A stretch of 5,602 bases of DNA, taken from an uncultured Flavobacteriales bacterium (GTDB taxonomy: Bacteria > Bacteroidota > Bacteroidia > Flavobacteriales > CALTNV01). A program made the position numbers and the translations under genes. Location: NCBI GenBank assembly GCA_943845485.1, contig CALTNV010000043.1, forward strand, positions 1-5,602, read 5' to 3'. Position 1 is the stretch's first letter, and every line of letters begins with the position of its first letter. Under the pieces are notes generated by a model that worked only from the letters and a program-made list of their open reading frames with translations, had not been told where the DNA came from and did no database searches. Below, in pieces: positions 1 through 5,602 of the stretch.

Positions 1-15
1 GACATTATATTTCTA

Positions 16-35
16 AACTTCTTCGTTCTGAAGTT
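16..35 (-). other. small inverted repeat downstream of tRNA-Val
   Basis: A 6-bp perfect stem (AACTTC / GAAGTT) with an 8-base loop lies immediately 3' of the tRNA on the transcribed strand. It could act as a weak terminator or a 3'-trailer processing structure. No T-run follows it on the minus strand, and the stem is short and AT-rich, so an intrinsic terminator is not well supported. Nothing else is recognisable in bases 1-36. Confidence 0.2.
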
Positions 36-36
36 A

Positions 37-114
37 TGGTGGGGAATACTGGATTCGAACCAGTGACCCCCTGCTTGTAAGGCAGGTGCTCTGAACCAAC
101 TGAGCTAATCCCCC
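37..114 (-). tRNA. tRNA-Val (anticodon UAC), CCA encoded
   Basis: Read on the minus strand, this folds as a complete cloverleaf. The acceptor stem is GGGGGAT/ATTCCCC with one G-U pair, the D arm is GCTC/GAGC, the anticodon arm is CCTGC/GCAGG around loop CTTACAA, the variable loop is five bases, and the T arm is ACTGG/CCAGT around TTCGAAT. The anticodon is TAC, at plus-strand bases 77-79, so it decodes valine GUA and probably other GUN codons by wobble. The discriminator is A at base 40 and the 3' CCA is genomically encoded (bases 39-37). The body without CCA is 75 nt (40-114). It lies 94 bases downstream of the adaptor gene on the same strand but has its own candidate promoter, so it is probably transcribed independently. 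Nothing suggests a pseudogene: all stems pair and the conserved GTTCGAAT T-arm core is intact. Confidence 0.97.
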
Positions 115-134
115 ATAATACTTATGTACTTGTC

Positions 135-148
135 CTCGTTTGAACGAG
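135..148 (-). other. short hairpin in the tRNA-Val 5' leader
   Basis: A perfect 5-bp stem (CTCGT/ACGAG) closes a 4-base loop. It sits between the candidate -7 box at 151-158 and the tRNA 5' end at 114, so it would form at or near the 5' end of the precursor transcript. It is one of the few GC-containing stretches in the intergenic region. A role in protecting or processing the leader is possible but is inference. There is no T-run after it, so it does not look like a terminator for the efflux operon. Confidence 0.3.
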
Positions 149-150
149 TG

Positions 151-158
151 CAAATTTA
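151..158 (-). promoter_or_regulatory. candidate -7 box of the tRNA-Val promoter
   Basis: On the minus strand these bases read TAAATTTG, an exact match to the Bacteroidota housekeeping -7 consensus TAnnTTTG. The box lies 36 bases upstream of the tRNA 5' end, giving a leader of roughly 30 nt. No clean TTG -33 element is visible about 19-21 bases further upstream. The call therefore rests on the -7 box and its position. The rest of 159-208 is A/T-rich and shows no stem-plus-T-run terminator for the preceding operon. Confidence 0.45.
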
Positions 159-208
159 GTTATTTCTTTTCTATAAATCATAATAATCCTCTAGTTTTTT
201 TATCTTTT

Positions 209-1303
209 TTAATTTGTATTTGACTTATTCCAAACTTTAATTTCATCTTCTAAAGTTAATCCATTAATTATCTGAACATTAACACCATCAGAAATACCTA
301 ATTGTACATTTTTCTTTTCAAAAGTATTTTCATTTTTCTTTATTTCAACAAAAGGCTGATCATTATCATCAAACTGAAGTATTCTTTCTTCAATAGATAA
401 AACACTATCTTTTTTCATCAAAACAATAGATGCATTTGCTGAATAACCAGCTCTAATGATAACACTATCTATTTTATTTAAACCTGCTTTTATTTCAAAC
501 TGAATCGATCCACTTTCTTCCGTACCTTTAGGAGCAATATGCTCTAATTTGGCGTCAAATAATTTTTCGTCAATAGCACCTATTGTTATTTCAAGAGGCA
601 TATTTATTTTTAACTTTCCAACTTCACTTTCATCAACATTACCTCTAAAAATTAAATCGTCCATATCAGCAATAGAAACAATAGTTGTTCCATCATTCAT
701 TGTATTTGTTTCAATTACTGATTTTCCAATTTCAACAGGGACCTCAAGAATTGTTCCTGTAATTGTGGCTTTAATATTAGTGTTACTAGTAGTAGATCCT
801 TTTGCATATCCATCTCTTATAATCTGTAAATTCTCTTCTGCTCCCTCTTCCTCCTCAATAGCAGTAAAATAATTTAATTCAAATTGCTCAAATTCAGATT
901 GAGAAACGACACCTTTATCTAAAAGTTCTTTTTGTCTATCATAAACTTTTTTTGAATTTTTTAACGCTACTCTTGCCTTACTTAACCTATTGTCTGCCGC
1001 ACTTAAATTTGCCATACTTGGAATGACTTTTATTGTAGCTACCAAATCTCCTTTTTTAACAAAATCTCCTGCCTCAACAAATAGTTTTTCAATAATCCCA
1101 GAAACTTGAGGTTTCACCTCTATTTCTTCCCTTGGTTCAACAACACCAGTTGCTCTCGTATCTTTAACAATTGTTTTTTTATTAGCTTTTACCGTTTCAA
1201 AAAATACTTCATCATTTTTTGATTGCTTAATAAAATAATTTACTGACCAACCAAAAATGGATATCAATATTAAAATGCCAAATCCTACAAATACTTTTTT
1301 CAT
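209..1303 (-). CDS. periplasmic adaptor (membrane fusion protein), HlyD/MacA family, of an ABC efflux pump
   Basis: 364 residues. The protein links an inner-membrane ABC transporter to a TolC-type outer-membrane duct. One N-terminal membrane segment (about 4-24) anchors it, and there is no lipobox cysteine. The first lipoyl half is at about 50-93 (VSGIIEKLFVEAGDFVKKGD), a short alpha-hairpin at about 98-163, the second lipoyl half at about 175-213, a beta-barrel at about 215-295 and the membrane-proximal domain at about 297-360. The hairpin tip carries R123, L127 and S134 (RQKELLDKGVVS), with the spacing of the RLS motif known in AcrA/MacA to dock onto TolC. That supports a real tripartite partner. 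The gene is last in the operon, 12 bases after the second permease. The ATG at 1303 directly precedes the MKK-plus-hydrophobic start; the leader is A/T-rich without a Shine-Dalgarno, as is usual in Bacteroidota. Length is normal for the family. The substrate is unknown. Confidence 0.93.
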   Translation of the reverse strand: MKKVFVGFGILILISIFGWSVNYFIKQSKNDEVFFETVKANKKTIVKDTRATGVVEPREEIEVKPQVSGIIEKLFVEAGDFVKKGDLVATIKVIPSMANLSAADNRLSKARVALKNSKKVYDRQKELLDKGVVSQSEFEQFELNYFTAIEEEEGAEENLQIIRDGYAKGSTTSNTNIKATITGTILEVPVEIGKSVIETNTMNDGTTIVSIADMDDLIFRGNVDESEVGKLKINMPLEITIGAIDEKLFDAKLEHIAPKGTEESGSIQFEIKAGLNKIDSVIIRAGYSANASIVLMKKDSVLSIEERILQFDDNDQPFVEIKKNENTFEKKNVQLGISDGVNVQIINGLTLEDEIKVWNKSNTN

Positions 1304-1315
1304 TATATATTATTT

Positions 1316-2563
1316 TTATTCTGTTCTTAATGCTTCTACTGGTTTAATTTTAACTGCTTTAGTTGCAGGTATTAAACCTGATATAATCCCACTAATTATT
1401 AGTATAATTAAAGATATAAATGCTTTATGAGTTTCAATAATAGGATTAAAAAATAAATCTTGTTTAATAAAATAACCTGCAATTTCTAAAATAAACATTC
1501 CAAATACCAATCCTGTCAAACCGGCTAATATCGTAAGTACTACTGTTTCTAATATAATTTGAAAAATAATATTTGTAGGAGTAGCCCCTAAAGCCCTTCT
1601 TACTCCTATTTCTTTAGTTCTTTCTTTGACTACAACTAACATAATATTACTGATACCAATAATACCGGCAAAAAGAGACATTCCACCAATAATCCAAGTA
1701 ATCAAATTCATTCCTAAAAAAAGACTATTCATTTTATCAAATTGCTCCTCTAAATTAAAATAACCTATAGCTGAATCGTCGTCAGGAGAGATATTATATT
1801 TTCTTTTTAAAAAAGAAACGACTTGTTTTTCTACATCTGAAACTCTAACATTATCCTTAGATTTTATAGCAAACCAACTTACAAGATTATTGTAATTAAA
1901 GGCCTTTTGAAATGTAGTAAATGGAATAAAAACCCTATCAACTCCACTTGAACCTCTAAAACCTCCAGATTGTTCTCCAAAAACACCTACAATTTTAAAA
2001 AAGACTCCATTAATTGATATATACTCACCTATAATGTCTTTTTTATCTGGAAAGAGAACTTCTTGAACTCTAATTCCAACAACACATATTTTTCTTTTAT
2101 CTAAAATATCTTGATCATTTAAAAAACGACCTTTTATCATATTTTTGGCTTCTATCTCCGTAAAATTAGGAAAATCTCCAAATACACTAAATGCACCTGA
2201 TTTATTTTTGTAAACAACATTATTATTATCTTTCCATCCTCCTAACTGATTTCTTGGTGCTAAAACATCTATATCTTCAATATTGTTTTTTAAATAATCG
2301 ATGTCAGAATTCTCAAATGAGATAGCTCTTTTTTTTGCCAAGCCTTTGTAACTTTTAGAAGTCATTCCTCCCCATAAAAAAAGACTATTAGTTGCATAAG
2401 ACCCTAATTGCTTATCTAATCCATTTTTAAGACCATTAGCTGCTCCAAACATTAAGGTTAGCATAAATATACCCCATGATATTCCTAAAGCAGTTAATGC
2501 TGTTCTCCAAGGATTTTTAAGCAGCGCACTTAATATTTCTTTCCATTTATCTATATCAAACAT
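1316..2563 (-). CDS. ABC transporter permease, MacB/FtsX type (second of the pair)
   Basis: 415 residues, an inner-membrane subunit with the four-helix MacB/FtsX topology. TM1 is at about 21-43, then a large periplasmic core domain (about 45-280, MacB_PCD-like), then TM2 (about 284-311), TM3 (about 331-361) and TM4 (about 380-401). The cytoplasmic segment after TM2, VKERTKEIGVRRALGA (312-327), is the conserved FtsX-domain element that couples to the ATPase. The C-terminus has the usual P-A-x-x-A-x-x-I-x-P-x-E-A-L-R pattern. No nucleotide-binding domain is fused, unlike E. coli MacB, so it depends on the ATPase encoded at 3803-4465. It starts two bases after the first permease stops, implying translational coupling. 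Both permeases open with MFD-[IL]-D-[KR]-W-x-E-I, so they are paralogues from an old duplication. The periplasmic domains differ: this one has a Gly-rich stretch at about 196-207 (GEQSGGFRGSSG). Confidence 0.93.
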   Translation of the reverse strand: MFDIDKWKEILSALLKNPWRTALTALGISWGIFMLTLMFGAANGLKNGLDKQLGSYATNSLFLWGGMTSKSYKGLAKKRAISFENSDIDYLKNNIEDIDVLAPRNQLGGWKDNNNVVYKNKSGAFSVFGDFPNFTEIEAKNMIKGRFLNDQDILDKRKICVVGIRVQEVLFPDKKDIIGEYISINGVFFKIVGVFGEQSGGFRGSSGVDRVFIPFTTFQKAFNYNNLVSWFAIKSKDNVRVSDVEKQVVSFLKRKYNISPDDDSAIGYFNLEEQFDKMNSLFLGMNLITWIIGGMSLFAGIIGISNIMLVVVKERTKEIGVRRALGATPTNIIFQIILETVVLTILAGLTGLVFGMFILEIAGYFIKQDLFFNPIIETHKAFISLIILIISGIISGLIPATKAVKIKPVEALRTE

Positions 2564-2565
2564 AA

Positions 2566-3801
2566 TTACTCGTCTCTAAGTGCTACTATTGGTTTAATTT
2601 TGGCTGCTCTTATTGCTGGGGCTAAACCAGCCAAAGCTCCTAAAATAATTAATATAATAGTTGCCCCAATTGCAAATTCTATTTTAATTTCAGGATTAGA
2701 GAACATTGGTAAATTATTTACAAAAGGTTTAATTATTTCTAATAAGAATAATCCAAAAACTAACCCTATGTATCCTGATATAGCAGTAATAAAAATGGAT
2801 TCTTGAAAAATTAATCCAATAATTGAAGATGGCTTAGCTCCGAGAGCTTTTCTAATACCAATTTCTTTTGTTCTTTCTTTTACAACAACTAACATAATAT
2901 TACTGACACCTATTATTCCAGCTAATAAAGTCATTCCAGAAATAAACCAAACAAATATATTGATTCCAAAAAACATTAAATTAAAAATTCTACTTTGTTC
3001 CAAACCACTCTCTATTCTAATTGCTTTTGTATCTGTTGGATTAAATGTCTTTTCTTTACTAAAGAAACTTACTAACTCGGCTTCAAAAAGTTCCGCTTCC
3101 TCAATGGTTTTATGGTTAGTAGAAAGCAAAATTTTATTTAAATTATTACTCCCTGAAAATAACATTTGAGCTGTAGATAATGGAATTATCCCAGTACCAC
3201 TTTCACCTTGTGTTAAATCTTTTTTGAAAACACCTATTACCTTAAAAGCTATATCATTTATATACAAATATTTGTTAAGTGGTGAAACGGTATCAAAAAG
3301 CTCCTTCTTAATCTTATCAGATATAACAACTACTTTTCGTTTATCATTTTGATCAATTTCATTAAGCTGACGACCTAAAACAATATTTTTATAGTCTATT
3401 TTAAAATGGTCTGGTTCAACAGAGATTAAACTATAATTTCCTGATTTATCAACAAAAGTAAATGAAGTATTCATCCATGTATTAAAAACACCACTACTTA
3501 ACTCAATATTCGGTTTAAATTTTTCTTTAATCTTTTCTAAATCCTTGTTCTTAATTTCTAAATACCTGCCAGCTTGTAAACCATTAAAAGGTAAAGAAGT
3601 TTGGATAAGGTTTATTTCTACGGAAGAGGCAGCATCTTGAGCAAACTCTTGTTTAACACCATTTTCAAAACCGTTACCAGCCCCCATTAATAAAACCAAC
3701 ATAAATATACCCCAAGCAACACTAAATGCAGTTAAAAGTGTTCTTAAAAGATTACTTTTCATGGTTAAAAAAATCTCATGCCATCTATCTAAATCAAACA
3801 T
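2566..3801 (-). CDS. ABC transporter permease, MacB/FtsX type (first of the pair)
   Basis: 411 residues, the same architecture as its downstream neighbour. TM1 is at about 21-43, the periplasmic core domain at about 45-275, TM2 at about 281-307, TM3 at about 326-357 and TM4 at about 375-397. The ATPase-coupling element VKERTKEIGIRKALGA (308-323) is almost identical to that of the neighbour, while the periplasmic domains have diverged strongly. This is the pattern expected of a heterodimer that shares one ATPase but has two different periplasmic faces, as known for LolC/LolE. The ATG at 3801 lies one base after the ATPase stop codon, so translation is probably coupled. The product is full length, with no frameshift visible. 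Homodimer formation by each permease cannot be excluded from sequence. In this family MacB-like permeases act by mechanotransmission, driving substrate from the periplasm through the adaptor and outer-membrane duct, rather than by carrying it across the inner membrane. Confidence 0.93.
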   Translation of the reverse strand: MFDLDRWHEIFLTMKSNLLRTLLTAFSVAWGIFMLVLLMGAGNGFENGVKQEFAQDAASSVEINLIQTSLPFNGLQAGRYLEIKNKDLEKIKEKFKPNIELSSGVFNTWMNTSFTFVDKSGNYSLISVEPDHFKIDYKNIVLGRQLNEIDQNDKRKVVVISDKIKKELFDTVSPLNKYLYINDIAFKVIGVFKKDLTQGESGTGIIPLSTAQMLFSGSNNLNKILLSTNHKTIEEAELFEAELVSFFSKEKTFNPTDTKAIRIESGLEQSRIFNLMFFGINIFVWFISGMTLLAGIIGVSNIMLVVVKERTKEIGIRKALGAKPSSIIGLIFQESIFITAISGYIGLVFGLFLLEIIKPFVNNLPMFSNPEIKIEFAIGATIILIILGALAGLAPAIRAAKIKPIVALRDE

Positions 3802-3802
3802 A

Positions 3803-4465
3803 TTAACTAATTATTTGCCCATCTTTTAAACGAATAATCCTATCTGTTTGCTCTGCTACTTCATTTTCATGAGTAACAATAATCATAGTTATTCCTTCCT
3901 TATTTATTGATCTTAAAAGTTGCATTACTTCTTCGGAGGTTTTACTATCTAAAGCTCCTGTTGGTTCATCCGCTAAAATTACTTTTGGTTTTGAAATTAA
4001 TGCTCTTGCAATAGCAACTCTTTGTTTTTGTCCACCTGAAAGTTCGTTTGGCATATGTTCTTTCCAATCTTCTAAGCCTACTTTAGATAAATACTCAGTG
4101 GCTATTTTATTTCGCTTTTTTCTTTTAACACCTTGATAATACAATGGTAGAGCTACATTTTCCAAAGCGTTTTTAAAAGATATTAAATTAAATGATTGAA
4201 AAACAAAACCCAAAAATTTACTTCTAAATTCTGCTGCCTTTGTTTCATTTAAGTCTTTAATTAAAGTTTCATTTAAATAATAAGTCCCTTTGTCATAATT
4301 ATCTAAAATACCAAGAATGTTAAGTAAGGTTGATTTTCCAGAACCAGATGCTCCCATAATAGAAACCATCTCTCCTTCATTAATCTCCAAATCTATCCCC
4401 TTTAAAACCTTTAATTTTCTATCTCCAATAGGATATGATTTTTCTAAACCTGTTATCTTAATCAT
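3803..4465 (-). CDS. ABC transporter ATP-binding protein, MacB/LolD type
   Basis: 220 residues, a stand-alone cytoplasmic nucleotide-binding subunit of the length usual for LolD/MacB-type ATPases. All catalytic motifs are intact: Walker A GASGSGKST (38-46), Q-loop glutamine Q90 within FVFQSFNL, ABC signature LSGGQKQR (142-149), Walker B VILADE with catalytic E167, D-loop ALDS (171-174) and switch histidine H199 in VTHE. It powers the permease pair encoded directly downstream, with a one-base gap. The ATG at 4465 opens MIKITGLEKSY, the normal first strand of the fold, so the start is well placed. The leader is A-rich with no Shine-Dalgarno. A spacer of 94 bases separates it from the outer-membrane gene upstream, so the four-gene pump block may also have its own promoter. 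MacB-like and LolD-like proteins cannot be separated by sequence alone; the adaptor and TolC neighbours favour MacB-type efflux. Confidence 0.95.
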   Translation of the reverse strand: MIKITGLEKSYPIGDRKLKVLKGIDLEINEGEMVSIMGASGSGKSTLLNILGILDNYDKGTYYLNETLIKDLNETKAAEFRSKFLGFVFQSFNLISFKNALENVALPLYYQGVKRKKRNKIATEYLSKVGLEDWKEHMPNELSGGQKQRVAIARALISKPKVILADEPTGALDSKTSEEVMQLLRSINKEGITMIIVTHENEVAEQTDRIIRLKDGQIIS

Positions 4466-4475
4466 TTTTTTATTT

Positions 4476-4488
4476 ATTGAATATCAAT
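4476..4488 (-). repeat. 13-bp perfect inverted repeat before the ATPase start
   Basis: On the minus strand this reads ATTGA-TAT-TCAAT: two perfect 5-base arms around a 3-base centre, 10 bases upstream of the ATPase ATG and directly after the candidate -7 box. It would overlap the transcription start if that promoter is real, so it could be an operator or a small 5'-UTR hairpin. Its AT composition makes a chance match quite possible. Confidence 0.25.
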
Positions 4489-4496
4489 CAAAAATA
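4489..4496 (-). promoter_or_regulatory. candidate internal promoter (-7 box) upstream of the ATPase
   Basis: The minus strand reads TATTTTTG, an exact fit to the Bacteroidota TAnnTTTG -7 consensus, ending 23 bases before the ATPase ATG. No clear TTG is present at the -33 position, so on sequence alone it is weak. A promoter here would let the ATPase, permeases and adaptor be expressed without the outer-membrane component, which in many bacteria is shared between pumps. That reading is inference. Confidence 0.3.
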
Positions 4497-4517
4497 CAGA
4501 CTATTAGTTTAAAAATG

Positions 4518-4547
4518 CTTACCACTTGTACTTTTAATCTAACCACT
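4518..4547 (-). repeat. pair of AGTGGTWAG direct repeats, 21 bp apart
   Basis: On the minus strand AGTGGTTAG (4547-4539) and AGTGGTAAG (4526-4518) match at 8 of 9 bases, with start points 21 bp apart, about two helical turns. They lie between the stop of the outer-membrane gene and the candidate -7 box at 4489-4496. Direct repeats phased in this way are typical of dimeric response-regulator sites such as those of LytTR-type proteins. The motif itself does not match a site I recognise, and in a 94-base spacer one such repeat could occur by chance. Confidence 0.3.
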
Positions 4548-4559
4548 AAAATAAAACAT

Positions 4560-5602
4560 TTAAAAGTTCATTAAATAGTAATGTATAATTGATTGGTAGA
4601 CTTGACTTTTATAATTCAAGTCTATCAACTTTATTCTACCATTAATTAAATTTTGGTCTCGTGTATTAATTAAAAAAACAGAAGATTCCCCTAAATCAAA
4701 TAACTCTGTTTCAGCGAACAAAAGCTTTTCATACATATCAACAGCTTCTTCTTGAATACTTATTTGAGTTTGTAATGAATTTAAAAGATTCTGATTTTTT
4801 TCAATTTTAAATTTTAAATTCTGCTTTTTATTTTCTAAAACCCCTTTTTTCTGTTCTATTTTTAACTCACTAATTTTTACATCAGCTCTTTCTTTCCTTG
4901 TAAAAATAGGATATGAAACAGAAGCTCCCCAATTATAGTTTTCAATCGCATAATCCTGTATACCAATTGGTTGAATATTATTTGCCAAAGCATTATACTT
5001 TAACTTAATCTCAGGCTTCAAATATTCTTTTTTCATCCTGATATCAATATTTGAAATTGATAAATCATTTATTTTCATTAATATCTCGGGATGATTTAAA
5101 ACGACTGAATCTAATTGTAGATTTAAAAGTTCATCTTTAAACTCAATATCAATTAATGGTATTAAATTGGTATCAATTTCTAGAGGTATAAACCCTTCAT
5201 ACCATAAAAATGTGTTTACTAGTGCTATATTATTCTTAAGTTCAACTTTTACTTGCTCTAACCTTAGTAATCTATCTTGAATTTGAATTTTCAACTTTAG
5301 AGTGTCAACTGCAGGTTTGTCTCCTAAGGCTACATTTTGAAGTGTATTATCATAAAAACGACTTATATTTTCAATATTTTGCTCATAAAGCTTCGCTTTT
5401 TTATAATTTTTATACCAATCTAAAAAAGCTACAGAAGCATCAAAAAGTAATTGATTTAAAATCAAAACACCCTCTAACTTTGTAGTTGATTTTAAATATT
5501 CAGCTTGTTTTAAATCTGCTCTTCTTTTATCAATTAAAAGTCCTTTACCTAAATTAATACTAACCCCAGCATTCCATAAACCAATGTTCTGACCTGTTAT
5601 CG
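4560..5602 (-). CDS. TolC-type outer-membrane efflux protein (5' end beyond the window)
   Basis: 346 C-terminal residues are visible; the frame stays open to the window edge. A TTG codon at 5465-5463 could be taken as a start, but it is internal: the 45 codons upstream hold the first beta-strand block (GLWNAGVSINLGKG), so the true start and signal peptide lie outside, probably 100-150 residues away by family length. The two-repeat OEP structure is visible. The second strand block, NWGASVSYPIFTRKERADVK, at about 223-242, mirrors the first at about 7-31. Long alpha-helical stretches follow each, with family-typical ALGDKPAVDT (about 91-100), YLKPEIKL (about 193-200) and FDLGESSVFLINTRDQN (about 301-317). 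It would form the trimeric outer-membrane duct and periplasmic tunnel docked by the adaptor encoded at 209-1303. It is first in the visible operon, 94 bases before the ATPase. Confidence 0.92.
   Translation of the reverse strand, partial: ITGQNIGLWNAGVSINLGKGLLIDKRRADLKQAEYLKSTTKLEGVLILNQLLFDASVAFLDWYKNYKKAKLYEQNIENISRFYDNTLQNVALGDKPAVDTLKLKIQIQDRLLRLEQVKVELKNNIALVNTFLWYEGFIPLEIDTNLIPLIDIEFKDELLNLQLDSVVLNHPEILMKINDLSISNIDIRMKKEYLKPEIKLKYNALANNIQPIGIQDYAIENYNWGASVSYPIFTRKERADVKISELKIEQKKGVLENKKQNLKFKIEKNQNLLNSLQTQISIQEEAVDMYEKLLFAETELFDLGESSVFLINTRDQNLINGRIKLIDLNYKSQVYQSIIHYYLMNF

Noticed and set aside
115..208. Possible intrinsic terminator for the efflux operon
   Set aside because: On the transcribed strand the region after the adaptor stop codon is A-rich, not T-rich, and has no stem followed by a T-run. 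The only hairpin (135-148) lies in the tRNA leader without a T-run.
549..872. Open frame of 107 codons on the plus strand
   Set aside because: It lies wholly antisense to the adaptor gene, whose domains are intact. Its Ser/Ile/Val-rich low-complexity translation is typical of an antisense shadow, and it has no leader or promoter.
2600..3169. Two short plus-strand open frames (2600-2806 and 2960-3169)
   Set aside because: Both are antisense to the first permease gene, which is full length with family motifs. The translations resemble no family and arise from AT-rich antisense sequence.
4317..4574. Plus-strand open frame of 85 codons reaching into the 94-base spacer
   Set aside because: It is antisense to the ATPase Walker A region for most of its length, and the remainder covers a non-coding spacer. 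No ribosome-binding or promoter context supports it.
4560..5465. Stand-alone 301-residue protein starting at 5465
   Set aside because: The start would be a TTG inside a continuous frame. The upstream codons encode conserved OEP-family sequence, so this is part of a longer gene.
1..5602. Mobile elements, CRISPR arrays, tRNA-integrated island boundaries
   Set aside because: No transposase or integrase coding sequence, no regularly spaced repeats, and no duplicated tRNA 3' end were seen in the window.

Overview
The window is AT-rich with A/T-heavy spacers, no Shine-Dalgarno-like leaders before its start codons, and two TAnnTTTG-type -7 boxes. Together with the protein families, this points to the Bacteroidota, most likely a flavobacterium. 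This assignment is inferred from sequence style; no marker gene fixes the genus. Every supported gene lies on the minus strand, so transcription runs from base 5602 towards base 1.

Layout in transcription order: (1) 5602-4560, the C-terminal ~346 codons of a TolC-type outer-membrane efflux protein whose 5' end lies outside the window; (2) a 94-base spacer, 4559-4466, with a candidate internal promoter, a 21-bp-phased direct repeat and a small inverted repeat; (3) 4465-3803, a stand-alone MacB/LolD-type ABC ATPase; (4) 3801-2566 and (5) 2563-1316, two related but diverged MacB/FtsX-type permeases; (6) 1303-209, a HlyD/MacA-type periplasmic adaptor; (7) a tRNA-Val(UAC) at 114-37 with an encoded CCA and its own candidate promoter.

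The five protein genes supply all the parts of a tripartite type I ABC efflux pump: energy (ATPase), inner-membrane mechanotransmission complex (permease pair), periplasmic adaptor and outer-membrane duct. The last four are separated by only 1, 2 and 12 bases and must be one transcription unit. The ATPase and permease functions are separate proteins, and two different permeases are present, which suggests a LolCDE-like heterodimer joined to a MacA/TolC-like trans-envelope channel. The substrate cannot be read from the sequence.

I found no mobile element, CRISPR array or broken gene. The system is a recognisable family arrangement, not a new one. The points worth a second look are the heteromeric permease pair, the conserved RLS tip motif in the adaptor, the regulatory-looking spacer upstream of the ATPase, and the tRNA leader.
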